64,000 nt of DNA. Origin: Halorubrum sp. PV6. GTDB lineage: Archaea; Halobacteriota; Halobacteria; Halobacteriales; Haloferacaceae. Shown here in pieces: positions 56,348 to 64,000 of the stretch (position 1 is its first letter; each line of letters begins with the position of its first letter). The DNA lies in the NCBI RefSeq assembly GCF_003990725.2, contig NZ_CP030064.1, positions 1,488,001 through 1,552,000 of the forward strand, read 5' to 3'. Position numbers and translations under genes: made by a program. The notes under the pieces were generated by a model, which had not been told where the DNA came from, made no database searches, and worked only from the letters and a program-made list of their open reading frames with translations.

Positions 56348-56451
56348 GACCGGATCGCCGTTCGCGGCCGACCGACCAAACCGCCGTTCGCGGCCGACCG
56401 ACCAAACCGCCGTTCGCGGTCGATCGGACGGATTCCCGTTCCGAATCGACC
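56348..56451. repeat. 26-base tandem repeat before the nucleoside ABC ATPase
   Basis: Four head-to-tail units at 56348-56373, 56374-56399, 56400-56425 and 56426-56451 (core CCGCCGTTCGCGG). The inner two are nearly identical and the outer two decayed. It fills the gap between the binding-protein stop and the promoter of the ATPase gene, a TATA-like AAACATATTCAATC being at about 56466. Confidence 0.9.
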
Positions 56452-56506
56452 GGAACCGCGTATCCAAACATATTCAATCACGCTTCTACCAGAAGGTAAT
56501 AGACCA

Positions 56507-58114
56507 ATGGCCACAGCCGTCCACCTCGACGGGATCACAAAGCGGTTTCCCGGAGTCGTGGCAAACGACGACGTCGATCTCGAAGTCGAGCGGGGCACCG
56601 TCCACGCGCTCCTCGGCGAGAACGGCGCCGGCAAGACGACGCTGATGAACGTGCTCTACGGGCTCTACGAACCGACGTCGGGGCAGGTTCGGCTCGATGG
56701 CGAGCCGCGGTCGTTCCGCTCGCCGCGAGACGCGATCGACGCCGGGATCGGGATGATCCACCAGCACTTCATGCTCGTCGACCCGATGACCGTCACCGAG
56801 AACATCACCCTCGGCAGCGAGCCGCGGAAGTGGGGCGGTCTCGCGGTCGACCGGGACGCCGCGCGCGAGGCCGTCGTCGATCTGGCCGACCGCTACGGGT
56901 TCAACGTCGACCCCGACGCCCGCGTCGAAGACATCTCGGTCGGCGAACAACAGCGCGTCGAGATCCTGAAGGCGCTGTACCGCGGCGCCGACACGCTCAT
57001 CTTAGACGAGCCGACGGCCGTCTTGACGCCTCAGGAAGTCGAGGAGCTGTTCGACGTGCTCGAAGAGCTCACCGCACAGGGAAAGACGATCATCTTCATC
57101 ACCCACAAGCTCGGCGAGGCGATGCGGTCGGCCGACGAGATCACCGTCCTCCGAGACGGCAAGAAGGTCGGGGCCGTCGACGCCGACGCGACGAGCCAAG
57201 AGGAGTTGGCCGAACTGATGGTCGGCCGCGAGGTCCTCTTGGACGTCGACCACGGGGCCGCAGAGACCGGCGACGTGGTCGCCTCAGTCTCGGACGTGGT
57301 CGTCGAGGACGACCGCGGCGTCCGGGCGGTCGACCGCGTCTCGTTCGATGTCCGCGCCGGCGAGGTGTTCGGCATCGCGGGCGTCGACGGGAACGGCCAG
57401 TCAGAGCTCATCGAGGCGATAACCGGGCTCCAGGAGGCCGATGCCGGCGAGATACGCTTCCTCGGCGAGGACGTCACCACCGCGTCGCGGCGACAGCGCA
57501 TCGAGGACGGCATGGCGTACATCCCCGAGGACCGCCAGGAGCGCGGGTTGGTGATGGAGTTCGACCTCGTCGAGAACGGGCTCTTGGGGAGCCAACACGG
57601 CGCCGAACTCGCCTCCAGCGGCCGCATCGACTGGGCGGCCACGCGGGACCACGCCGAGGCGATCATCGACGAGTACGACGTGCGCCCGCCGGACGCGAAC
57701 GCCGACGCTCACTCCCTTTCGGGCGGGAACCAGCAGAAGTTCATCGTGGGACGGGAGTTCGAACGCGACCCCGAACTCGTCGTCGCGTCGCACCCGACCC
57801 GCGGCGTCGACGTGGGCTCTATCGAGTTCATCCACGAGCGACTGCTCGAACTCCGCAAACAGGGCGTCGCGATCCTGCTCGTCTCCTCGAAACTCGAGGA
57901 GGTCCAGGGGCTCTCCGACCGACTCGCCGTCGCGTACGAGGGCGAGTTCGTCGACGTCGTCGACCCCGACGAGACGACCGAAGAGGAACTCGGCCTGCTG
58001 ATGGCCGGCGAACAGCCGGATTCGGGCGACGGCGCTCCGGCCGATCCACCGACCGACCACTCGGGCGCCCCCTCGCCCGCCGAGGGCGACCTTCCGGACG
58101 GTGAGCAGGCGTGA
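56507..58114 (+). CDS. Nucleoside-type ABC transporter ATPase (two ABC domains)
   Basis: A 535-residue ATPase with two fused ABC cassettes, like RbsA/YufO. The first (about 5-245) has LGENGAGKTTLMNVLYG, ISVGEQQRVEILKAL and LILDEPTAVLTP. The second (about 265-500) has a degenerate Walker A, GVDGNGQSELIEAI, but a good signature LSGGNQQKFIVGRE; this asymmetry is normal for the family. A disordered acidic tail ends it. The stop overlaps the GTG of the next permease (GTGA at 58111-58114). It works with the BMP binding protein. Confidence 0.95.
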   Translation: MATAVHLDGITKRFPGVVANDDVDLEVERGTVHALLGENGAGKTTLMNVLYGLYEPTSGQVRLDGEPRSFRSPRDAIDAGIGMIHQHFMLVDPMTVTENITLGSEPRKWGGLAVDRDAAREAVVDLADRYGFNVDPDARVEDISVGEQQRVEILKALYRGADTLILDEPTAVLTPQEVEELFDVLEELTAQGKTIIFITHKLGEAMRSADEITVLRDGKKVGAVDADATSQEELAELMVGREVLLDVDHGAAETGDVVASVSDVVVEDDRGVRAVDRVSFDVRAGEVFGIAGVDGNGQSELIEAITGLQEADAGEIRFLGEDVTTASRRQRIEDGMAYIPEDRQERGLVMEFDLVENGLLGSQHGAELASSGRIDWAATRDHAEAIIDEYDVRPPDANADAHSLSGGNQQKFIVGREFERDPELVVASHPTRGVDVGSIEFIHERLLELRKQGVAILLVSSKLEEVQGLSDRLAVAYEGEFVDVVDPDETTEEELGLLMAGEQPDSGDGAPADPPTDHSGAPSPAEGDLPDGEQA

Positions 58115-59358
58115 GCGTCGCCGACCGTGCGCGCGACGCCCTCGCTCGCCTCGTCGACGCGTCAGCGACCGAGCGAATTCTCATCAGTTCCGCGGCGCTC
58201 GTCCTCTCGGTCCTCATCGGGGCCGTGCTGGTCCTCGTCGCCGGGCGCATGACGACCTGTTCGCCCAGTGAGGCGGTGTACTACTTCGGCACCGGATTCT
58301 GTTACGACCCCGTCGTCGTCTTCGACCGGCTGTTCCTCGGTGCGCTCGGGGACCCGTTCAGCGGCGGCTGGTCGCCTGACGGCCAGTTCGCGGTCACGCT
58401 CAGAGAGACGACGCTGCTGGTGTTCACCGGACTGTCGGTCGCGCTCGCGTTCCGCGCCGGCATCTTCAACATCGGGACGCAGGGCCAGATGGTCGTCGGC
58501 GCGCTGGCGACCGCGCTCGGCGTCCTCTGGGCGTCGGCGTTCGTCTCGGGCGTCGTCGGCACCGTCGTGTTGATCCCCTTCGGCATCCTCGTCGGCGCCA
58601 CGTTCGGCGGGCTGTACGGCGCGGTGCCGGGCGTGTTGAAGGCGTACGCCGACGCCAACGAGGTGATCACGACGATCATGCTCAACTTCATCGCGACGGG
58701 CGTCGCGCTGTACCTCGTCAGCGGGGTGTTCAAAGACCCCGACAGCGCCGCGAACCAGACCGTCCCGCTCGCTGACTTCGCGCAGTTCCCGGCCGTGCTC
58801 TTCGGCGCGCGACAGAACTTCTCGCTCGTCGCGCTGGCGTTCGGGCTCATCGCCATCGCCGCGCTGTACTACGTCCTCGAACACACGGCGTTCGGCTACG
58901 ACGTGCGCACGAGCGGCGTCCAGCCCGAGGCGGCCGAGTACGGCGGCGTCGACGCGAAACGCACCATCGTGGCGAGCCTGACGCTCTCTGGCGCGCTCGG
59001 TGGCATCGCCGGCGCGATGTACGTGATGATGGTGCTCGGCACGTTCCAGACAGGGATCCCGGCGTACGGCTTCGACGGGATCACGGTCTCGATTCTCGCC
59101 GGCAACAACCCGCTCGGGGTCGGGGTCGCCGCGCTGCTTTTCGGCGTCTTAAAAAGCGGGACGACGGTCGTGCAGTTCGCGACCGACGTCCCGCCGCAGC
59201 TCGTCGGGGTCCTCCGCGGGCTGATCATCCTGTTCGTGGCGATGCCGGAGTTCTTCCGGCTGCTCGCGAAGGGGCTGCCGGGCGCCGGGTCGAAGCCGGA
59301 GGCGGTCGCGACCGACGGCGGGACGGTCACCGAGAACGGAGGTGGCGCCGATGAGTGA
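58111..59358 (+). CDS. Nucleoside-type ABC permease 1
   Basis: A 415-residue permease, GTG start 58111 overlapping the ATPase stop by four bases. About nine to ten membrane segments. The BPD_transp_2 motif includes GLSVALAFRAGIFNIGTQGQM and VPGVLKAYADANEVITTIML, as in BmpB/NupP proteins. A large soluble loop (about 50-90) follows the first segment. It pairs with the second permease, whose ATG overlaps its stop. Confidence 0.93.
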   Translation: MSVADRARDALARLVDASATERILISSAALVLSVLIGAVLVLVAGRMTTCSPSEAVYYFGTGFCYDPVVVFDRLFLGALGDPFSGGWSPDGQFAVTLRETTLLVFTGLSVALAFRAGIFNIGTQGQMVVGALATALGVLWASAFVSGVVGTVVLIPFGILVGATFGGLYGAVPGVLKAYADANEVITTIMLNFIATGVALYLVSGVFKDPDSAANQTVPLADFAQFPAVLFGARQNFSLVALAFGLIAIAALYYVLEHTAFGYDVRTSGVQPEAAEYGGVDAKRTIVASLTLSGALGGIAGAMYVMMVLGTFQTGIPAYGFDGITVSILAGNNPLGVGVAALLFGVLKSGTTVVQFATDVPPQLVGVLRGLIILFVAMPEFFRLLAKGLPGAGSKPEAVATDGGTVTENGGGADE

Positions 59359-60439
59359 CGCCACCGAGCCGACCGGGGCCGACGACGACCTCGCGGACGA
59401 CGGGTTCTTCGAGCGATACTCGTCGCGCGCGCTCTTCGCGGGGGCGACGGTCGCCGCCGTGCTCGCGCTGTTGGTCGCCGGAGCGCTGTTCCCGAACACG
59501 CTCGCCGGGACGCTCGCGAGCGTCCTCACGAGCGAGAACACGCTCGCGTCGGCCCTGCGGCTCTCGGTGCCCATCGCGTTCGCCGCCCTCGGCGGTATCT
59601 TCGCCGAGAAGTCGGGCGTGATCAACATCGGGCTGGAGGGGCTCCTGATCATCTCGGCGTTCGGCGCCGTCTACGTCACGGAAGTCACCGGGGGCGTCTG
59701 GCTCGGCTTCGTCGGCGGGGTCATCGCGAGCACGCTGCTCGCGGGGGTGTTCGCCGTCGTGACGATCAAGTTCCGCGCGGACCAGATCATCGCCGGCCTC
59801 GCCGTCTGGCTCATCGCGCTCGGGCTCGCCCCGTTCGCCTCGCAGGTCATCTACAGCAGCCCGAACACGCCGACCGTCCCGACGACGGGATCGATCACGG
59901 TGCCGGTGCTCGCCGACCTCCCGTTCTTCGGCGCGCTCTTCTCGGCGTCGCCGTCGGTGTACCTGCTGTTTGCCGCCGTCTTCTGCTCGTGGTACGTCTT
60001 CGAGCGGACGGCGTTCGGTCGGTGGATCCGCGCCAGCGGTGAGAACCCGAAGGCGCTCGACACCGCCGGCGTGAGCGTCACCCAAGTCCGGTACGCGGCG
60101 GTATTGATATCGGGGGTCCTCGCCGGGATGGGTGGTGCGGCGCTGTCGCTCGACCTCGGGCAGTTCACCGGGAACGGGCCGACGATGGTCAACGGAAAAG
60201 GGTTCATCGCCATCGTCGCGTACCTGTTCGGGAACTACAACCCCATCGGGGCGTTCCTCTCGACGATGCTGTTCGCGGGCCTCGACGCGGTACAGACGGT
60301 CCTGCAGCTGCAGGGGATCGGAATCCCTCGACAGCTCATCCGGATCACGCCGTTCGTCGTGGTGATTCTCGTCTTAGCGCTGGTCGGTCGGACCCGGCTT
60401 CCGGAGGCGGCCGGCGAGCACTACGACACCGAAGAGTAG
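59351..60439 (+). CDS. Nucleoside-type ABC permease 2
   Basis: A 362-residue permease with about nine membrane segments. RLSVPIAFAALGGIFAEKSG followed by VINIGLEGLLIISAFGAVY is the family motif for the second (BmpC/NupQ) permease. ATG 59351 lies within the overlap ATGAGTGA with the previous stop; GTG 59342 is also in frame. It ends the four-gene importer: binding protein, ATPase, permease 1, permease 2. The likely cargo is a nucleoside or other purine-containing compound; the family makes sugar possible too. Confidence 0.93.
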   Translation: MSDATEPTGADDDLADDGFFERYSSRALFAGATVAAVLALLVAGALFPNTLAGTLASVLTSENTLASALRLSVPIAFAALGGIFAEKSGVINIGLEGLLIISAFGAVYVTEVTGGVWLGFVGGVIASTLLAGVFAVVTIKFRADQIIAGLAVWLIALGLAPFASQVIYSSPNTPTVPTTGSITVPVLADLPFFGALFSASPSVYLLFAAVFCSWYVFERTAFGRWIRASGENPKALDTAGVSVTQVRYAAVLISGVLAGMGGAALSLDLGQFTGNGPTMVNGKGFIAIVAYLFGNYNPIGAFLSTMLFAGLDAVQTVLQLQGIGIPRQLIRITPFVVVILVLALVGRTRLPEAAGEHYDTEE

Positions 60440-60558
60440 CCGCCTCCCGGCCACCCCTCGTCCGCCGCTTTTTCCGGGGCCGCCGTGGTTCTCGTCGTCC
60501 GACAGGCGACCAAAATGGGAACAAAGAGTTTTGCCACCGGAGCGACCAGCCACGTGGT

Positions 60559-61929
60559 ATGAGCATCGACGAGTACGACGTCGTCGTGGCGGGCGCCGGC
60601 ACCGCCGGCTGTTACGCGGCTGCGACGATTGCGAACGAGGGGCTCGACGTCGTCATCGTCGAGCGAAAAGACGCCGAGGAGGCAGGGCACATCGCCTGCG
60701 GTGACGCCCTGAAGGGCGCGGACGCGTTCCCGGAAGCGATCCCGAAGGAGCGACTGGAGCCGGCCTTCACCAACACCGGCGTCGACCACGGCCGCTTCGA
60801 GATCCCGCAGGAAGACACGATCCTCGAAATCCCGGTCCCCGGCGAACTCGCCGTCATCGATCGGTGGGAGTACGGCCGGCAGGTCATCTCGGGCGCGGAA
60901 GACGCCGGCGTCGACTTCCACTACGACACCGTGATCAACGACGTGACCCAGGCCGACGACGGACGGGTCACCGGGCTGCGCGCCACCCGGAAGGGCGACG
61001 CCGTCACGTACGAGGCCGACCTCGTCATCGACGGGGCCGGGTCGCTGTCGCTGTTACAGGACAAAGCCGACTTCGGCGGGACGACGTTCGACACCAACGT
61101 CCGCTACTCGCAGTTCTGTTCGGCGTACCGCGAGATAGTCGAAGTCCCCGAGCCGGTCGAGTGGGACGACGCCTTAGTGTTCAAAGCCACCGACCGCGCC
61201 GCGGGCTATCTCTGGTACTTCCCGCGGACCGCGACCGAGATCAACGTCGGGCTCGGCTTCCAGATGAACGAGGAGCCGATGCAGCTCGTCGAGGCGCTGA
61301 AACGCGACCTCAGGAACCGCCCCGAGTTCGAGGGCGCGGAGGTCAAAGACAAACTCGGCGCCGCGCTCCCGACCCGCCGCCCGTACGACTCGGCGGTCGC
61401 GCCGGGGTACATGGCGGTCGGCGACGCGGCGGGCCACGTCAACCCGACGACCGGCGGGGGGATCGCCGGCGCGGCGTACGCGGGCAAGTACGCCGGCGAG
61501 CAGGCGGTAAAGGCCGTCTCTGACGGCGACGTGAGCGAGGAGAACCTCTGGCGGTACAACACCCGCGTGATGGACCACTTCGGCGGTCGGTACGCCGGCC
61601 TCGACGTGTACAACGTCCTCGCGACCGCGGTGGACGTCGACGACCTGATGGGCCTGCTCGCGTCGCTGCCGGGCGAGAAGCTCGCGGAGGCGCTGTACGA
61701 GGGGTCGACCTCGATGTCGTTCGGCCTCAAGCTGAAGGCGGCGGTCAAGAGCTTCGGCTACTGGGGGACGATCCGGAACTTCTACCAGACGAAGTCGCTC
61801 GCGGACGAACTGATCGACCACTACGACGCGTACCCGACGAGCCCGGCCGCGATGGCGAACTGGACGGGCGAGCGCGACGCGATCATGGACCGCATCTACG
61901 AGACGACCGGCGCGGACGCGAAGTACTGA
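60559..61929 (+). CDS. Geranylgeranyl reductase (archaeal lipid)
   Basis: FAD-dependent reductase that saturates the geranylgeranyl chains of archaeal membrane lipids (or of isoprenoid side chains), 456 residues. The N-terminal dinucleotide-binding motif is VVVAGAGTAGCYAAATIANE, then the FAD/active-site VIDGAGSLSLLQDKADF and a second FAD-binding GDAAGHVNPTTGGGIAGA. The PxxYxWxFP-like motif appears as AAGYLWYFPRTATEINVG. Length normal. Promoter AT-rich AGAGTTTTGCC about 30 bases before ATG 60559. Confidence 0.9.
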   Translation: MSIDEYDVVVAGAGTAGCYAAATIANEGLDVVIVERKDAEEAGHIACGDALKGADAFPEAIPKERLEPAFTNTGVDHGRFEIPQEDTILEIPVPGELAVIDRWEYGRQVISGAEDAGVDFHYDTVINDVTQADDGRVTGLRATRKGDAVTYEADLVIDGAGSLSLLQDKADFGGTTFDTNVRYSQFCSAYREIVEVPEPVEWDDALVFKATDRAAGYLWYFPRTATEINVGLGFQMNEEPMQLVEALKRDLRNRPEFEGAEVKDKLGAALPTRRPYDSAVAPGYMAVGDAAGHVNPTTGGGIAGAAYAGKYAGEQAVKAVSDGDVSEENLWRYNTRVMDHFGGRYAGLDVYNVLATAVDVDDLMGLLASLPGEKLAEALYEGSTSMSFGLKLKAAVKSFGYWGTIRNFYQTKSLADELIDHYDAYPTSPAAMANWTGERDAIMDRIYETTGADAKY

Positions 61930-61976
61930 GCCGGGAGTTCGGCTCGGCCCCCGGTTACTTATAAACCGCTCTCCGC

Positions 61977-63254
61977 TTACGGCTGAGTCTCCGCCACGCG
62001 CCGAATCGCGCCCGCCAGCACGTCGATGCCGACCGCGATGTCGGGCTCGACCACGTCGAACGTGCTCGTGTGGTGGCCGCCGGGATGGTCGGTGCCGACG
62101 CCGACGTAGCAGGCGAGCCCGCCGCGTCGCTGGACCGACCGCATCAGGTAGGTAGCGTCTTCCGAGCCGCCGAGGTCGTCGCGGTCGACGATCTCCGTGA
62201 CCCCGTCGACCCCGCCGGCGACGTCGCCGACGATCCCCGCGAGCGCGGCGTCGCTGGTCGCGCTCGGCGCCTCTCCTTTCGTCGCGATGTCGACCTCGCA
62301 GTCGTGCATCGCGGCGGCCGACTCCAAGATCCGGTCGGCGTGGTCGGACATGTAGTCGGCGAGCGCCGTCGTCGCCCCGCGGAGTTCGCCCTCGATGTAC
62401 GACTCCTCGGGGATGACGTTCGTCGCCGTGCCGCCGCCGACGAGCCCGGCGTTCACGCGGGTCGGCCCGTCGGCGTGGCGGGGAATCGCGTAGAGGTTCT
62501 GGACGGCCGCGGCCATCGCCTGTACCGCGTTGCGGCCGTCCTCCGGTCTCGCGCCCGCGTGTGCCGGCGCTCCGGTGAACTCCGCGAGGAAGTGCCGCAC
62601 GGCGAGGAACCCGTCGACGCCGCAGACGACCTCGCCCGACGGGTGGTCTAAGCCGACGTGGACCGCGTACAGGTAGTCCACGTCGTCGAGGTGGCCGGAC
62701 TCGGCCATCGGCTTGCCGCCCGCGACCTGCTCTTCGCCGGGCTGGAAGAACACCTTGAGCGTGCCGGAGAAGTCGGACGCTAACACCGCGTCGAGGGCCC
62801 CGAGTCCCATCGTCGCGTGCGCGTCGTGGCCGCAGGCGTGCATGTAGCCGTCACGCTCCGAGCGGAATCCGTCGGCCGCCGGCGCGTGGTCGTCCGCGTC
62901 CGACTCGGTGACGGGGAGCGCGTCGATGTCGACTCGGAGGCCGATCACGGGGCCGGGGCCGCGCTCGGCGACGGCGACACAGCCCGTGAATCCGCCGGAG
63001 AGCGCGTCGACGACGTCCGGGTCGGCGCCCGCGTCGCGCGCTCGCTGCTCCCACTCGGCGAGCGTCTCGTCGTCCGGGACATTCAGTCGGTCCTCGGTCG
63101 CGAGGGCGTCGGGGCCGACGTGGAGGTCGGTGAGGTCGCGCTCGCGGAGCGCGGCGACGATCTGTGCGGTCGTGTAGAACTCGCACCACGCGGGCTCCGG
63201 GTGGCGGTGTAGGTCGCGGCGAAACGTGCGGTAGCCGTCGTCGAGAACGCTCAT
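61977..63254 (-). CDS. M20-family amidohydrolase
   Basis: Metal-dependent aminoacylase/carboxypeptidase-like protein, 425 residues. Metal ligands fall in CGHDAHATMGLGALDAV (His, Asp-like His), FQPGEEQVAGGKPM with the catalytic and metal Glu, and the VHVGLDHPSG region. The dimerisation domain is inserted at about 215-330. Related to hippurate/N-acyl-amino-acid hydrolases. The substrate is unknown. ATG 63254 gives the typical length. Convergent with the geranylgeranyl reductase. Confidence 0.9.
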   Translation of the reverse strand: MSVLDDGYRTFRRDLHRHPEPAWCEFYTTAQIVAALRERDLTDLHVGPDALATEDRLNVPDDETLAEWEQRARDAGADPDVVDALSGGFTGCVAVAERGPGPVIGLRVDIDALPVTESDADDHAPAADGFRSERDGYMHACGHDAHATMGLGALDAVLASDFSGTLKVFFQPGEEQVAGGKPMAESGHLDDVDYLYAVHVGLDHPSGEVVCGVDGFLAVRHFLAEFTGAPAHAGARPEDGRNAVQAMAAAVQNLYAIPRHADGPTRVNAGLVGGGTATNVIPEESYIEGELRGATTALADYMSDHADRILESAAAMHDCEVDIATKGEAPSATSDAALAGIVGDVAGGVDGVTEIVDRDDLGGSEDATYLMRSVQRRGGLACYVGVGTDHPGGHHTSTFDVVEPDIAVGIDVLAGAIRRVAETQP

Positions 63255-63379
63255 GGAACTGGATGGCCGCGACCGGGCTTAAACGATCGCGTGTCGGGAA
63301 CCGTCGAGTGCAGCGAGGACGGGTCCGGAGTGGGGGCGGGTCCGGAGCGGGGACGGGTCCGAAGCGGCGCCGACCCTCG

Positions 63380-63712
63380 TCAGTCGCGTCGGTGGCCGAG
63401 CGGCTTCTTCTGGTCGACTTCGACCTCGACGTGGATCGAGTCGGGGAAGTCGCGCGCGACGACCTCGCGAGCGATGTCGTCCGCGCCGTGGATCTCCATG
63501 CGGCGCTTATAAACGTCGTAGGTCCACGGCGAGAACTCGTCGCCCGCTCGGAGCCGTTTATAAAGCGGGACGCGAACGGACTCGGCCGGGGCGGCGTGCG
63601 GGCCCTTACACTCGGCGCCCTTGCGTTCGAGCGTCGATTTGAGGTCTTGAACCGTCTCGGCGAGCACGTCGCGGTCACCGGACGCGAACGTGAGTTTCGT
63701 GACGAAGGTCAT
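63380..63712 (-). CDS. uS10-like ribosomal protein paralogue
   Basis: A 110-residue protein with the S10 fold: MTFVTKLTFASGDRDVLAET, then a long basic-acidic loop, then YDVYKRRMEIHGADDIAREV and the terminal FPDSIHVEVEVDQKKPLGH. It resembles uS10/mL48 family members that exist beside the canonical ribosomal S10 in haloarchaea. No other ribosomal or elongation factor gene lies next to it, so it is probably not the main S10. ATG 63712 is preferred to 63781. Confidence 0.75.
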   Translation of the reverse strand: MTFVTKLTFASGDRDVLAETVQDLKSTLERKGAECKGPHAAPAESVRVPLYKRLRAGDEFSPWTYDVYKRRMEIHGADDIAREVVARDFPDSIHVEVEVDQKKPLGHRRD

Positions 63713-63915
63713 GGCTGGGGGTTGTCCGAAGATGGTGGCCCAAAGAGTAAAAACGCATCTACCGACGCCGAGGGCCTCCATTCAGCGCGGCGCGGCCCGT
63801 ATAAACTCTCACCGGTCGCGACTAACGCGGCGCAGATCGGTCGAACGGGCCCGTAACGCCCGGTGCGTTCGCGACTCCGACACCCTCTTTAGGGGTGGTT
63901 GCTAACCGGACGGTA

Positions 63916-64000
63916 ATGACGGTTGAAGCGACCAGCGCTGGAGCCATCCTCTTCCGCGATACCCGCGGCGAACGGGAGTACTTACTCCTGAAGAGCCGAC
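63916..64000 (+). CDS. NUDIX hydrolase, N-terminus (partial)
   Basis: Open frame from ATG 63916 to the window edge: about 28 residues MTVEATSAGAILFRDTRGER continuing YLLLKS. The SAGAILFRDT...YLLLKS strand pair is typical of NUDIX Ap4A-hydrolase-like proteins (bis(5'-nucleosyl)-tetraphosphatase), where the NUDIX box follows about 40 residues later. A TTTAGGGG element about 30 bases upstream is a likely promoter. Assignment rests on a short piece only. Confidence 0.65.
   Translation, partial: MTVEATSAGAILFRDTRGEREYLLLKSR

Overview
The window is chromosomal DNA of an extremely halophilic archaeon (class Halobacteria, most likely Halorubrum or a close relative). The evidence is high G+C, very acidic proteins, TATA-driven near-leaderless genes, twin-arginine/lipobox signal peptides on the binding proteins, TFB, TBP and Orc1/Cdc6 genes, and an rRNA operon of the order 16S - tRNA-Ala(UGC) - 23S - 5S. 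The genus is an inference; the class is firm.

Left part (1-7.9 kb): the end of a membrane protein, a TFB general transcription factor, two small haloarchaeal proteins, an OGG1-type DNA glycosylase, a SRPBCC protein, a histidine kinase with a degenerate receiver-like N-terminus, an EamA transporter and two unassigned proteins. Core part (7.9-18.8 kb): a leftward rRNA operon with visible bulge-helix-bulge processing stems, stacked promoters, leader hairpins and a terminator. Behind it lie a divergent TBP gene, an Orc1/Cdc6 gene and a probable replication origin (15.67-16.51 kb) with five TTTCCGGTGAAA-type origin recognition boxes, then a MaeB-type malic enzyme. The rRNA operon and orc1 are read away from the origin.

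Middle (19-40.7 kb): membrane proteins (MATE, MscS, DUF418), a TrmB regulator, an aldo/keto reductase, and an XPB/Rad25 helicase split by a 476-residue intein in its DECH box. These are followed by a thiamine-diphosphate enzyme, a Gfo/Idh/MocA oxidoreductase, a FAH-family hydrolase, an overlapping MoaD/SAMP cassette, a PhoU-type regulator and a MaoC-type hydratase.

Right part (40.7-64 kb): a leftward block that reads as one functional module: alpha/beta hydrolase, AMP-forming acyl-CoA ligase, HTH_10 regulator, a five-gene branched-chain-amino-acid-type ABC importer, and a beta-ketoacyl-synthase-III-like enzyme whose start overlaps the permease stop. This is the best candidate for a poorly described system: import and activation of an organic acid followed by Claisen-type chemistry. 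The larger permease of this operon appears to start at ATT. After it come a tRNA-Glu(UUC) gene with a 36-nt intron, a cystathionine-type PLP enzyme, a D-2-hydroxyacid dehydrogenase, acylphosphatase, a GlmM-like mutase, a BMP-family (nucleoside-type) ABC importer, a geranylgeranyl reductase for archaeal lipids, an M20 amidohydrolase, a uS10 paralogue and the start of a NUDIX hydrolase. No CRISPR array, insertion sequence or prophage was seen.
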